Source: Caldalkalibacillus uzonensis
Lineage (GTDB): Bacteria; Bacillota; Bacilli; Caldalkalibacillales; Caldalkalibacillaceae
DNA length: 64,000 nt
Assembly (NCBI RefSeq): GCF_030814135.1
Contig: NZ_JAUSUQ010000001.1
Span: 372,001-436,000 of the forward strand
Direction of reading: 5' to 3'
Below the pieces are notes generated by a model. The model was not told the origin of the DNA. It worked only from the letters and a program-made list of their open reading frames with translations, and made no database searches. Shown here one piece after another: positions 26,315-34,800 of this stretch (positions are counted from its first letter, which is position 1; each line of letters begins with the position of its first letter). The translations under genes were made by a program, and so were the position numbers.

Positions 26315-27495
26315 TCATCTTCCTGTGAGAGATGCTGATACGCTACTGTGTCAACAACCTGGGGATATTGACCGTTGTAAAGCTCCCTTAACCCCTCAAC
26401 AAGGGGATGAGCGTGTGCCAGCTGTTCAAGACGGGAAATGGCTTCCTGTGCCTTTTGTTTCCGATTCCAAAACAAAAGCATCCAGGTATAAGAGAGCTGA
26501 ATGTCCAACTCTTGGGGAAAAAGGGATAATGCTTTTATGAACAGGGGCTGGCTGTGCTCCATATCTCTGACCAGACCATAGTTCCAAGCTAATCCGGCCC
26601 ACACTTCGGGATCCAGGCATTTTTCATTGTGTTTTAATATACGTTGATAGCACTGAATGGCCATCTGATACATCGCTTTTTGTTCAAAATGCTTGGCCAT
26701 CCGCTTTAACAGCTCAGGATTTTCCTCCATTTGCATGGCTTCGAACCAGTAAGCCAATCCTGCCTCCTCATCACCCAGTTGCAGATACACTTGACCGATC
26801 ATATAAGGGCCGCGCCAGTCATGAGGTTCCAGGGCAACGTATGTCTTAAATTTCTCCAGACTTTGAGTGTACCATTGCAGCTGATATAATGTTTGGGCAT
26901 GATTAAAGGTAATAATGCCTTTCCATTCGTCACGGACCTGCTCTAAATTAATCTTTTCAAAATAATAATGAGCCTGCTCATAGGCCTTTAAGGTGCCTTG
27001 CAGGCAAGCCAGACCGTGAGCCGCTAAATGATAAAGATCATCTTTTTGTGTTGTGTCAAGCAAAAATTGCAAGTGATACTTTGCTTTTTCCAGTTGATTG
27101 GTGGCCAAATAGGCATGGGCCAAAAACAGACGGGCCTGCTCAAAATCAGGATGTTTGCCCACGACATGGCAAAAATGCGGAATGGCTTGTTCAAACATCA
27201 TTAAATCGTAAAAGGCTTTGGCCTGTTTCCAAGCAGATGACTGGGTTACAGCTGAATTTAACGGGACAGTGCCCGGTTGACCGTGCATCATGTTGTCTGT
27301 TCCGCCGGGAACAAAATCAATTTGGGACAAAGCCTCCTCAAATTTGATCCACTCTTCCAAGATCAGTTCGCTTTCCTTCTGCAAAGCAGCCAGCTCATCC
27401 TCATACACTTCTTTTGGCACTAAGCCTTTGGCATATTGATGAGACAAATCCATCAATCTTTTGTGAAGCTGCTCAAAATACGTTTTTATTTCCAT
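26311..27495 (-). CDS. Tetratricopeptide-repeat protein
   Basis: A 394-residue protein made mostly of TPR-like helix pairs from about residue 75 on (AKAFYDLMMFEQAIPHFCHVVGKHPDFEQARLFLAHAYLATNQLEKAKYHL and further repeats to the end), after an N-terminal helical region. No signal or membrane segment, so it is cytosolic and probably a scaffold. The ATG at 27495 has GGGTGGG at 7 nt; a GTG start four codons earlier would be inside that site. Its stop overlaps the start of the degenerate beta-lactamase-fold gene. A long inverted repeat covers its Shine-Dalgarno sequence. The partner is unknown. Confidence 0.85.
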   Translation of the reverse strand: MEIKTYFEQLHKRLMDLSHQYAKGLVPKEVYEDELAALQKESELILEEWIKFEEALSQIDFVPGGTDNMMHGQPGTVPLNSAVTQSSAWKQAKAFYDLMMFEQAIPHFCHVVGKHPDFEQARLFLAHAYLATNQLEKAKYHLQFLLDTTQKDDLYHLAAHGLACLQGTLKAYEQAHYYFEKINLEQVRDEWKGIITFNHAQTLYQLQWYTQSLEKFKTYVALEPHDWRGPYMIGQVYLQLGDEEAGLAYWFEAMQMEENPELLKRMAKHFEQKAMYQMAIQCYQRILKHNEKCLDPEVWAGLAWNYGLVRDMEHSQPLFIKALSLFPQELDIQLSYTWMLLFWNRKQKAQEAISRLEQLAHAHPLVEGLRELYNGQYPQVVDTVAYQHLSQEDE

Positions 27496-27503
27496 AAAAA
27501 AAC

Positions 27504-27569
27504 CCACCCATTATGTTTGTTTGTAGTGTTTCTCACAGCAAGGCTAGGTATGCAACACATAATGGATGG
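27504..27569 (-). promoter_or_regulatory. Inverted repeat covering the TPR gene ribosome-binding site
   Basis: Arms CCACCCATTATGT (27504-27516) and ACATAATGGATGG (27557-27569) pair over 13 positions with one mismatch, 40 nt apart, in the panD-to-TPR gap. In the minus-strand RNA the 3' arm contains most of the GGGTGGG site and is followed by seven T and the start codon, so it could act as a terminator of the pan transcript or hide the ribosome site. Confidence 0.45.
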
Positions 27570-27597
27570 TTCTACAGCTTGGAAGGTCGGGCCAGCC

Positions 27598-27981
27598 TTA
27601 GCTTACTGTCCCATGAATTTCTTGCTCAATTAGATCTTGAATCCGGTTATCCTTGTCCATAATGGCCACTTTCGGTTTAAAATCAGCCAGCTTTTCCTCG
27701 GCAACCAGGGCATAGGAAATAATAATTACAGTATCACCAGGCTGGACCAGCCGGGCAGCCGCTCCGTTGAGGCAAATGGTGCCAGACCCTCGTGGACCTG
27801 GGATCACATAGGTTTCCAAGCGGGCACCGTTGTTATTATTCACAACCTGAACTTTTTCATGAGGCAGAATGTCAACGGCTTCCAACAAAGCTTCATCAAT
27901 GGTAATGCTGCCTACATAGTTGAGATTGGCCTCCGTCACCGTTGCTCTGTGAAGTTTCGCTTTCATCATGTGCCTAAACAT
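27598..27981 (-). CDS. panD: Aspartate 1-decarboxylase
   Basis: A 127-residue pyruvoyl enzyme that makes beta-alanine for pantothenate. The self-cleavage site Gly24-Ser25 lies in NYVGSITID, and [13 protein letters not shown] and [17 protein letters not shown] follow as in the family. The start at 27981 lies in the 3' end of panC (8-nt overlap) with GGAGG 9 nt before; the frame is open eight codons further. panB-panC-panD order is as in B. subtilis. Confidence 0.95.
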   Translation of the reverse strand: MFRHMMKAKLHRATVTEANLNYVGSITIDEALLEAVDILPHEKVQVVNNNNGARLETYVIPGPRGSGTICLNGAAARLVQPGDTVIIISYALVAEEKLADFKPKVAIMDKDNRIQDLIEQEIHGTVS

Positions 27982-28855
27982 GCACTCTCTCCTCCCCCAT
28001 GTCAATGATCACGTTATCAATCAGGCGGGTACGGCCGATTTTGACCGCCACTGCGACGATCACCTGTCCCTTGACCCCATCCAGCGACTCAAGGGCCTTA
28101 AGCCCGGGGAATGAACGGATGTCAATATAATCAAGTTCAATCAAAGGCTGGCTGAGCAACATTGCTTTCATGTGTTCTTTTATCTTGTCTGTGTCCCGTT
28201 CTCCCTGTTTAATCAAAGCCTTGCCCTCTTGCAGGCTTTTGTTTAAAGCGAGGGCCTGCTGGCGCTCTTCAGCTGACAAATACACATTGCGGGAACTCAT
28301 GGCCAGCCCGTCCTCTTCCCGGACAATGGGACAAGGTCTAATGATCACGGGGATATTCAGATCGTGTACCATTTGCTGAATGACAGCAACCTGCTGGGCA
28401 TCTTTCAGCCCAAAATAGGCGTAATCGGGCCGGATAATATTAAACAGCTTCGTCACAACGGTGGCCACTCCTGTGAAATGTCCAGGCCGTGACTGACCGC
28501 ACATCACCTCGGTGATGCCGGACACTGTCACCGCTGTTAACGGTTCTTGGGGATACATTTCACCTAACTCCGGTACAAACAGGACATCCACCCCAAGTTT
28601 AGCCGCCAGAGCTTGATCTCGCTTAAGGTCGCGGGGATAACGATCAAAATCCTCATTCACTCCGAATTGGAGAGGATTGACAAATATACTCATGACAACG
28701 ATGTCACATTCCACTCTGGCCTGTTTCACCAGGCTGAGGTGTCCTTCGTGCAAATAACCCATGGTAGGCACCAAGCCAATTTTACAATGATAATTCTGCT
28801 CCTTCAAACGGACATATTCTCTTCTCCACTCCTCAATAGAGCGCAAGGTTTTCAC
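27974..28855 (-). CDS. panC: Pantothenate synthetase
   Basis: A 293-residue nucleotidyltransferase-superfamily ligase that joins pantoate and beta-alanine using ATP. The HIGH-like motif is in [12 protein letters not shown] (residues about 32-43), and [19 protein letters not shown] and the KMSKS-equivalent [10 protein letters not shown] are present. The start is GTG (28855), which overlaps the panB TGA as GTGA, behind GGAGG. It is coupled to panB and panD by overlaps. Confidence 0.95.
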   Translation of the reverse strand: MKTLRSIEEWRREYVRLKEQNYHCKIGLVPTMGYLHEGHLSLVKQARVECDIVVMSIFVNPLQFGVNEDFDRYPRDLKRDQALAAKLGVDVLFVPELGEMYPQEPLTAVTVSGITEVMCGQSRPGHFTGVATVVTKLFNIIRPDYAYFGLKDAQQVAVIQQMVHDLNIPVIIRPCPIVREEDGLAMSSRNVYLSAEERQQALALNKSLQEGKALIKQGERDTDKIKEHMKAMLLSQPLIELDYIDIRSFPGLKALESLDGVKGQVIVAVAVKIGRTRLIDNVIIDMGEERVHV

Positions 28856-29703
28856 CGGCCATCCACCTCCCCACCGTACAGCCTGGCTAACACGCTGTCA
28901 TCCATCTTGTAGCTGTGTTCAGCAGTGGGAAAGCGGCGCTCCCGCACTTCAGCCACATACTGCCGCACCGCATCCACCACCTCACACCCAACCTGGGCAT
29001 ATTGTTTGACGAATTTGGGCTGAAGCTCACTGCCGAAACCAACCAGGTCATGAAAAACAAGCACTTGTCCATCGCAGTGGACACCGGCACCGATGCCGAT
29101 GGTGGGAATCTCTAACATAGCTGACACCTGTTTAGCCAGAGCAGCGGGCACACATTCCAGAACAATGGCAAACACACCTGCTTCTTCCAGAGCCTTGGCA
29201 TCAGCGATCAATTTTTTGGCGGTGAACTCATCCTTGCCCTGAACCTTATAGCCGCCGAGCTGGTAAACGGACTGGGGTGTTAAGCCAAGATGACCCATAA
29301 CCGGCACACCAGCATCTGTCAAGCGCTGAACAAGGTTAGCCACTTCCTGTCCACCCTCCAGCTTGACAGCTTGAGCACCGCCTTCCTGCAACAACCGGCG
29401 GCAGGCATCAAGGGTGCGGTCAAAAGAGCCGTGATAGGTTAAAAACGGCAAGTCAGTCACCACTAACGCGTGCTTAGCCCCTCGTGTAACCGCTTTCGTA
29501 TGGTGCAACATATCTTCAATCGTGACAGGTATGGTCGAGTCATAGCCCAATACAACCATGCCCAGTGAATCACCGACCAGAATCACGTCAATACCCGCCT
29601 CATCTACCAGCTTGGCTGTAGGATAATCGTAGGCCGTTATCATGGTGATGGGCCGTTCTTCGCCTTTCATTTGTCGTAAAGTGGCAGTTGTTGTTTTACC
29701 CAT
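28852..29703 (-). CDS. panB: 3-methyl-2-oxobutanoate hydroxymethyltransferase
   Basis: A 283-residue TIM-barrel enzyme, the first step of pantoate formation from ketoisovalerate with methylene-tetrahydrofolate. Magnesium-binding Asp residues are expected in [19 protein letters not shown] and [10 protein letters not shown]; the [16 protein letters not shown] and GHLGLTPQS segments are family-typical. The ATG at 29703 has GGGGAGG. It is first of panBCD and follows a structured leader with two terminator-like hairpins. Confidence 0.95.
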   Translation of the reverse strand: MGKTTTATLRQMKGEERPITMITAYDYPTAKLVDEAGIDVILVGDSLGMVVLGYDSTIPVTIEDMLHHTKAVTRGAKHALVVTDLPFLTYHGSFDRTLDACRRLLQEGGAQAVKLEGGQEVANLVQRLTDAGVPVMGHLGLTPQSVYQLGGYKVQGKDEFTAKKLIADAKALEEAGVFAIVLECVPAALAKQVSAMLEIPTIGIGAGVHCDGQVLVFHDLVGFGSELQPKFVKQYAQVGCEVVDAVRQYVAEVRERRFPTAEHSYKMDDSVLARLYGGEVDGR

Positions 29704-29784
29704 TCAGGATCCTCCCCTTTTTATCTTCATTTCATTGATCACGGGTAACCTGCGGATCAGGGAGGAATCGTTCATTAAAAACGA

Positions 29785-29813
29785 TCAAAAAAACCTTCTG
29801 CAGGTGCAGAAGG
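29785..29813 (-). terminator. Rho-independent terminator in the panB leader
   Basis: Stem CCTTCTGC/GCAGAAGG with a 4-nt loop, then seven T on the minus strand. It lies 82 nt before panB and directly after the hairpin at 29821-29847, which itself has six T behind it. Confidence 0.8.
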
Positions 29814-30053
29814 CAAAAAAGACATACGGAACCTTTCCGTTAATGTCCCTAACGATCCCTCTGTCCCTGTCCATGACGGTTCAAGGCAGAATATCGCGGA
29901 GCTCGTTTGACTATATGCAGTTGCATCCACCTTATCCAATGCTGTTCAGCATGTGTCACACTGAAAGATGAGTATGGCTCCCGATAGATGCCATCTCTTC
30001 ACCATTCCTCTTAGGCTTAGGTTTATTATACCAGAAGCAGACTATAATGTCTC
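29785..30053 (-). promoter_or_regulatory. Candidate regulatory leader of panBCD (promoter, hairpins, terminators)
   Basis: On the minus strand a TATAAT box (30025-30030) with GAGACA 17 bp upstream (30048-30053) sits at the birA stop. About 200 nt follow with several short stems. The last one, 29821-29847, pairs GACAT with ATGTC and ACGGAA with TTCCGT, leaves two bulged bases on the 5' side and is followed by six T. CGTTA at 29853-29857 can pair with TAACG inside that stem, which would be an antiterminator. The setting matches the known pan RNA motif ahead of panB in Firmicutes; the match itself is not verified. Confidence 0.45.
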
Positions 30054-31016
30054 GATATCTGCTGAATAAATTCTGTGTACATGGCCCTGTCCGTCTTCCA
30101 GCAGCAACGCACCTTCGTCGGTGATGCCTCTGGCGACGCCTTCCACTTGGCCATGGGGAGTTCTGGCCACGATGCGCTGCCCCAAGGAACAAGTATGGGC
30201 TTCCCACAATGTTTTGACCGGACCAAAACCATGCTGCTGGTACAAGTTATACACATTCTCCCACTCCTGAAGAATGGCAACAACCAGGTCTTTGCGTGAA
30301 ATTGGTTTCTGGGCCGCCAGTTTTAATGAGATGGCTTTACTGCTAAGTTCAGGAGGGAAATCTTCCGCCTCTTGATTAACGTTAAGGCCAACGCCAATGA
30401 CCACATAATTGACCCTGTCTGCTTCTGCGTTTAATTCAGTCAAGATGCCGGCTACTTTTTGCCCGCCATATAACAAATCATTGGGCCATTTAATGGACAG
30501 AGCAATGGAGGTGGTTTGTTTGACGGCCCTCAGCACGGCCACTGCTGTCAATAACGTCAGTTGGGGAACCGAGGTTAAGGGGATATGGGGCCGGACGACC
30601 AAACTCATCCACAACCCCGTCCCTTTGGGCGAAAACCATGTCCGTCCCAATCTTCCTTTTCCTGCCTGCTGATGATCAGCCAGCACGACAGTTCCAGCAG
30701 GAGCCCCTTCCCTGGCCAGACGGTGGGCAATCGTCTGGGTCGATTCCACTTCATCAAAGTAATGAAGATCGTGTCCCAGCCACTTGGTACGCAAATGGGA
30801 GGCAATGACAGAAGGGGACAATGTATTGGGTTCTGCTACCAGCCTGTAGCCCTGTTTGCGTACGGCTTCGATTTGATATCCTTCTTTACGCAGTTCCTCA
30901 ATATGTTTCCAAATCGCCGTACGGGAGACACTGAGCTGTTGACTCAACTCCTCTCCAGAAACAAAACCACGGCTTGCAAGCAATGCCTGCAGCAGTTGTT
31001 TGCGAATCTCATTCAT
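30042..31016 (-). CDS. birA: Biotin-protein ligase and biotin operon repressor
   Basis: A 324-residue bifunctional BirA. It has an N-terminal winged helix (about 1-65, SGEELSQQLSVSRTAIWKHIEELRKEGYQI), a central catalytic domain with the biotinoyl-AMP loop GKGRLGRTWFSPKGTGLW and IKWPNDLLYGGQKVAGIL, and the C-terminal SH3-like domain. It attaches biotin to carboxylases and can repress biotin genes. The ATG at 31016 has GGAGG at 9 nt and overlaps the cca stop by 8 nt. cca-birA-panB order is as in B. subtilis. Confidence 0.95.
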   Translation of the reverse strand: MNEIRKQLLQALLASRGFVSGEELSQQLSVSRTAIWKHIEELRKEGYQIEAVRKQGYRLVAEPNTLSPSVIASHLRTKWLGHDLHYFDEVESTQTIAHRLAREGAPAGTVVLADHQQAGKGRLGRTWFSPKGTGLWMSLVVRPHIPLTSVPQLTLLTAVAVLRAVKQTTSIALSIKWPNDLLYGGQKVAGILTELNAEADRVNYVVIGVGLNVNQEAEDFPPELSSKAISLKLAAQKPISRKDLVVAILQEWENVYNLYQQHGFGPVKTLWEAHTCSLGQRIVARTPHGQVEGVARGITDEGALLLEDGQGHVHRIYSADIETL

Positions 31017-32226
31017 GTTTCTCATCCTCCATCACAAAAGCCCGGATCGCTTCACGTTCATTGGGCACTTTACCTTCGACGACGGCTTTAACCAAACGGT
31101 CCAGCTCCTCTTGGATCCAAGGGCCGGGAGAACGTTTCCTAAACAACTGTAAATCCTTGCCATTGACACACAATTCCTGGGGATGACGAATGGGCAAGTT
31201 ATCCAGCACAGTTCTGATTTGTTGTCGCAGGTCAGTGGCCACCGAGCGGTTGAGCATCAGTTGGTTTAGCTTTAATAAAGAAACAAAATCCTCTTCTCCC
31301 AGACGGATCAGGTCATAAGCAGGAATGTCTTCTACATCAATGACGTGTTCATAGTGTTCCAGGTGGCGCAGAAGCCGCTTGATTTCTTTCACAAATGCTT
31401 TTGGGAGGCGCAAGGCGTGCAGAAAGGAAGCCCTGTACTGCTCATCCATATGGTATAAAAGCAATACCCAGCGCTCCCGTTCGGTTAAGGCCTGTATCGA
31501 AAAGCTCAAGATTTCCCTTAATCCTTTATGCAGATAATGAAAAGGAGAAACATCACGAGTTATTCCGCTGCTCCATAAGAGACGCAACCCTTGCTCAACA
31601 TAGGGCGCTTGCAAAAGTTTTTGAAATTCATGGGTGATCCGCTCCCGGGCTACTTTCTCCAGCAAGCGGCGGTGAATCCGTATGGCAGATAATACCTTTT
31701 CTCCCACACTGAAACCCAATTGCCCGCTAAAGCGGATCGCTCTAAACATCCGCAAAGCATCTTCTGCAAAACGTTCCCGGGGTTCCCCCACTGTACGGAT
31801 CACTTGGCGCTCAAGATCACGCCGGCCCCCGAAGTAATCATATAAGCGGTCAAAACGGTCTAACGCCATGGCATTAATGGTAAAATCCCGCCGACTCAGG
31901 TCTTGCTTGAGGGAATCCACAAATTGAACCCGGTCCGGCCGGCGATAATCCGAATAGCCTTCCTCCGTTCGGAAAGTGGTCACTTCAAAAGGAACATCAT
32001 CTTCTACAACTGTGACAGTCCCGTGCTTCAAACCGGTAGGCACTGTCCTTTCGAAGAGACTGATCACTTCCTCCGGTCTGGCCGAGGTACAAATATCGAT
32101 GTCATGCAGGGGACGGTTTAACAACATATCCCGTACACAGCCTCCCACCATGTAAGCCTCAAACCCGCTCGATTCAAGTTTTTCCAGTATCCGTTTGGCC
32201 GTCATCACGAGTTGCATCCCCATCAC
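31009..32226 (-). CDS. cca: CCA tRNA nucleotidyltransferase
   Basis: A 405-residue class II nucleotidyltransferase that adds or repairs the tRNA 3'-CCA end. The catalytic head has YMVGGCVRDMLLNRPLHDIDICTSA with the DxD pair, then the neck EDALRMFRAIRFSGQLGF and RIHRRLLEKVARERITHEF. The start is uncertain: GTG at 32226, ATG at 32223 or ATG at 32217, none with a strong ribosome site. It overlaps birA downstream. A gap of 217 bp separates it from bshA. Confidence 0.93.
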   Translation of the reverse strand: MMGMQLVMTAKRILEKLESSGFEAYMVGGCVRDMLLNRPLHDIDICTSARPEEVISLFERTVPTGLKHGTVTVVEDDVPFEVTTFRTEEGYSDYRRPDRVQFVDSLKQDLSRRDFTINAMALDRFDRLYDYFGGRRDLERQVIRTVGEPRERFAEDALRMFRAIRFSGQLGFSVGEKVLSAIRIHRRLLEKVARERITHEFQKLLQAPYVEQGLRLLWSSGITRDVSPFHYLHKGLREILSFSIQALTERERWVLLLYHMDEQYRASFLHALRLPKAFVKEIKRLLRHLEHYEHVIDVEDIPAYDLIRLGEEDFVSLLKLNQLMLNRSVATDLRQQIRTVLDNLPIRHPQELCVNGKDLQLFRKRSPGPWIQEELDRLVKAVVEGKVPNEREAIRAFVMEDEKHE

Positions 32227-32234
32227 ACACTTTC

Positions 32235-32262
32235 ACATATTCAGCTTCATATACCATATACT
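32235..32262 (+). promoter_or_regulatory. SigE-like promoter candidate
   Basis: ACATATT (32235-32241) and CATATACT (32255-32262), 13 bp apart, on the plus strand. They resemble the mother-cell SigE boxes (KMATATT and CATAnnnT). The promoter would read toward the 22-residue frame at 32355. Confidence 0.3.
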
Positions 32263-32354
32263 AAGAATGTTTGACACTAATTACGGTCAAAGCATGATGT
32301 TGTGATTAACACAGTGTCTTTATCAGATTGAACAGAAAGAAAGGGGAGTCGCTG

Positions 32355-32423
32355 TTGCGTACATTATATGGCTTATTTATCCTCATTGCCAAAGTACTTC
32401 AAGGACGAAAGCGAACACGTTGA
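32355..32423 (+). CDS. Possible 22-residue membrane-active peptide
   Basis: A TTG-initiated frame of 22 codons behind AAAGGGGAG (7-nt spacing), in the 217-bp gap between cca and bshA on the opposite strand. The product has a hydrophobic N-terminal part (LYGLFILIAKVL) and a basic tail (QGRKRTR), like a short amphipathic membrane-binding peptide. A SigE-like promoter stands about 100 bp upstream. No family recognised and the size gives little statistical support, so it is a proposal. Confidence 0.3.
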   Translation: MRTLYGLFILIAKVLQGRKRTR

Positions 32424-32443
32424 CCGCTGTGTAACCCAGGTTG

Positions 32444-33595
32444 TTATCCGTTTAACACCCTTTGATACAGGGTGAGGTATTGCTCCAAAATGATATCTGC
32501 GGCAAACTGGGTCCGGGTTCGCTCCAATGCTGCTTGTGAGAAACGCCTGTAAACATCTGGCTGGCTCAGTAATGTGACGGCACCATGGGCCATCCCTTCA
32601 ATATCTCCCACCGGATAGATCAAGCCTGTTTGACCTTGTGCAATGACCTCCGGTATACCACCTGTATTAGAGGCAATGACAGGCACGCCACAAGCCATTG
32701 CCTCCAAAGCCACCAGACCGAAGCTTTCTTTTTCGGAAGGCAATAGCATCAGATCGGTTTGGGACAAGATTTCAGCCACATCATCCTGTTTGCCCAAAAA
32801 ATGGACATACGAATCAAGGTGGTGTTCTTTTAGCCAGTGGCACACTCTTGGAAAATCAGGGCCTTCACCAATAAAAATCAGCTTGGCCGGAATCTCCCTC
32901 AGGATCAACTGAAAAACCTTAGCCACATCCAATACCCGTTTCACTGGCCGGAAATTGGAAATATGAACCACTAATTTTTCCCCGTTGGGGGCATATTGTT
33001 TTCTGAATAAGGGATGTACAGACCGTTCATACTGGCGAAGATCAACGAAATTATATACTTTATATATATCCTTATTGATGTGTAATAGCTCATACGTTTC
33101 ATTAATCAAATGGTCCGATACGGCTGTCACCAGATCCGATTGTTCGATGCCGTAGCGAATCATCTCTTTCAGTGTCTCATCATAGGCTAAAACGGTAATG
33201 TCCGTTCCATGTAAGGTGGTGACCACTTTTAAGGGGTGATCAACCATTTGTCTGGCCAAAATGGCACACACTGCATGGGGAATAGCATAATGGACATGTA
33301 AGAGATCCAATTTTTCCCGGTTTGCCACTTGAGCCATTTTGCTAGCCAGCGTTAAATCATAAGGGGGATAACGGAAGACCTCATATTGGTTCACTTCCAC
33401 CTCATGATAATAAATATTAGGATAAAATTTTCCCAGCCGGAATGGGACACCAGGGGTAATAAAATGAATTTGGTGACCATGTTCAGCCAAAAGTTTGCCC
33501 AGTTCAGTGGCCACAACACCTGAACCGCCCAGCGTCGGGTAACAGGTAATCCCGATTTTTAGTGAGCGATTTGGTAAGGGACAGTTAACCTTCAC
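32444..33595 (-). CDS. bshA: N-acetyl-alpha-D-glucosaminyl L-malate synthase BshA
   Basis: A 383-residue GT4 glycosyltransferase that makes GlcNAc-malate, the first step of bacillithiol synthesis. It has the GT-B layout with IGITCYPTLGGSGVVATELGKLLAEHGH at the start, EVNQYEVFRYPPYDLTLASKMA, VTTLHGTDITVL and the nucleotide-sugar site SEKESFGLVALEAMACGVPVIASNTGGIPEV. The close match to BshA and the bshB1 neighbour make the call firm. It overlaps bshB1 by 11 nt. Confidence 0.95.
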   Translation of the reverse strand: MKVNCPLPNRSLKIGITCYPTLGGSGVVATELGKLLAEHGHQIHFITPGVPFRLGKFYPNIYYHEVEVNQYEVFRYPPYDLTLASKMAQVANREKLDLLHVHYAIPHAVCAILARQMVDHPLKVVTTLHGTDITVLAYDETLKEMIRYGIEQSDLVTAVSDHLINETYELLHINKDIYKVYNFVDLRQYERSVHPLFRKQYAPNGEKLVVHISNFRPVKRVLDVAKVFQLILREIPAKLIFIGEGPDFPRVCHWLKEHHLDSYVHFLGKQDDVAEILSQTDLMLLPSEKESFGLVALEAMACGVPVIASNTGGIPEVIAQGQTGLIYPVGDIEGMAHGAVTLLSQPDVYRRFSQAALERTRTQFAADIILEQYLTLYQRVLNG

Positions 33596-34319
33596 GCCGG
33601 TCAGCCTCCGCTTCAGGCCAAACTAGACTTGGTAAAGAAAGAGGAGTTTTAACCATAAACCCTTCCGCGTAAGGGACCTTAATCATGCTCCCGAACCACC
33701 GTTCCCTTCCTTCAATCGCTTCCATAAACCCTGTATTTAACCTGGTGGCAATACTGCCTTCCGTTTGCTCAAACTGTGACCGGTATACCTTCAAAGCCTG
33801 TTTTTTAATCTTCATCTCTTGCGTAATATCGACCAAGATATCCGGTTTGGCTACACTGTTAATGAAATAATAATAAAGTTGGGCAACTTGATGGGGGGCT
33901 TGTCTCTTCTCGCCCCACTGATACTTACCAATATTGGCCGTAAAGACCGCTTCTTCAATCCACTGTGCTGTTTGGTTATGATCCGGATGCCGGTCATGGT
34001 CATATGGAGCAAAAACTGCCCTTGGCCTATGCCGACGGATAAGCTCTACAACAGCACCGATAATTGATTCTCTGTCCGTCAAGGCGCGGTCAGGAAATTT
34101 TAGATTGAAGCGCTGTTTGACGCCCAGCACCCGGGCGGCTTGCGCTGCTTCTTCCTGCCTTGCTTCCACGGTCCCGTTAGAGGACAACTCAGCCATAGTT
34201 AAATCGATGATGCCAACTGCATAACCTTGAGCCACATGCTTGGCGATCGTTCCGGCCATGCCGATTTCCACATCATCCGGGTGGGCTCCAAAACAAAGTA
34301 AGTCAAGGGCTTCTCCCAC
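33585..34319 (-). CDS. bshB1: Bacillithiol biosynthesis deacetylase BshB1
   Basis: A 244-residue PIG-L/LmbE-type zinc deacetylase that removes acetate from GlcNAc-malate. Zinc ligands: His13 and Asp16 in GAHPDDVE, and His114 in the HPDH at 111-114. The start is GTG at 34319 behind GGGAGGG. It lies between mgsA and bshA as in B. subtilis. BshC, the last enzyme, is not in this window. Confidence 0.95.
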   Translation of the reverse strand: MGEALDLLCFGAHPDDVEIGMAGTIAKHVAQGYAVGIIDLTMAELSSNGTVEARQEEAAQAARVLGVKQRFNLKFPDRALTDRESIIGAVVELIRRHRPRAVFAPYDHDRHPDHNQTAQWIEEAVFTANIGKYQWGEKRQAPHQVAQLYYYFINSVAKPDILVDITQEMKIKKQALKVYRSQFEQTEGSIATRLNTGFMEAIEGRERWFGSMIKVPYAEGFMVKTPLSLPSLVWPEAEADRREG

Positions 34320-34371
34320 ATTGATTCCCTCCCTGTAATCGTCTCTCCCGCTCCTATATTTATATACCGTC

Positions 34372-34776
34372 TTATGACGTATGTTTGCGCAACTCCCGCC
34401 AGTCCAGATAGCCCGCTTCCATGGCCCGTAGAATAATCTCTGCTGTAGCCATATTGGTAGCTAACGGAATTTGGTGAACGTCACAGAGACGCAGCAAGGC
34501 AATAATGTCCGGTTCGTGAGGTTGAGCTGTTAATGGATCACGGAAAAAGATAACCAGATCCATTTTGTTTTCAGCAATGAGTGCCCCAATTTGCTGGTCA
34601 CCACCCAGAGGGCCCGATAAAAAGCGGGTGATCTTCAGTCCGGTATGTTCCATGATTAACTTGCCGGTGGTACCTGTGGCATACAGATCGTATCTGTTCA
34701 GCACAGACTCATAGGCAATGGCAAAATTGACCATGTCCTGCTTCTTTTTGTCATGGGCAATTAAGGCAATGTTCAT
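34372..34776 (-). CDS. mgsA: Methylglyoxal synthase
   Basis: A 134-residue MgsA that turns dihydroxyacetone phosphate into methylglyoxal and phosphate. It shows [16 protein letters not shown], the phosphate loop [26 protein letters not shown] and [15 protein letters not shown], all family signatures. The ATG at 34776 lies 6 nt from AAGGGGG. Methylglyoxal is detoxified with bacillithiol, made by the two genes just downstream. Confidence 0.95.
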   Translation of the reverse strand: MNIALIAHDKKKQDMVNFAIAYESVLNRYDLYATGTTGKLIMEHTGLKITRFLSGPLGGDQQIGALIAENKMDLVIFFRDPLTAQPHEPDIIALLRLCDVHQIPLATNMATAEIILRAMEAGYLDWRELRKHTS

Positions 34777-34800
34777 CAACTAGCCCCCTTCTTACTGTAC

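Noticed and set aside
29940-30000. Short frames (12 and 19 codons) in the panB leader
   Set aside because: They lie in a structured leader, with no conserved feature; more likely noncoding.
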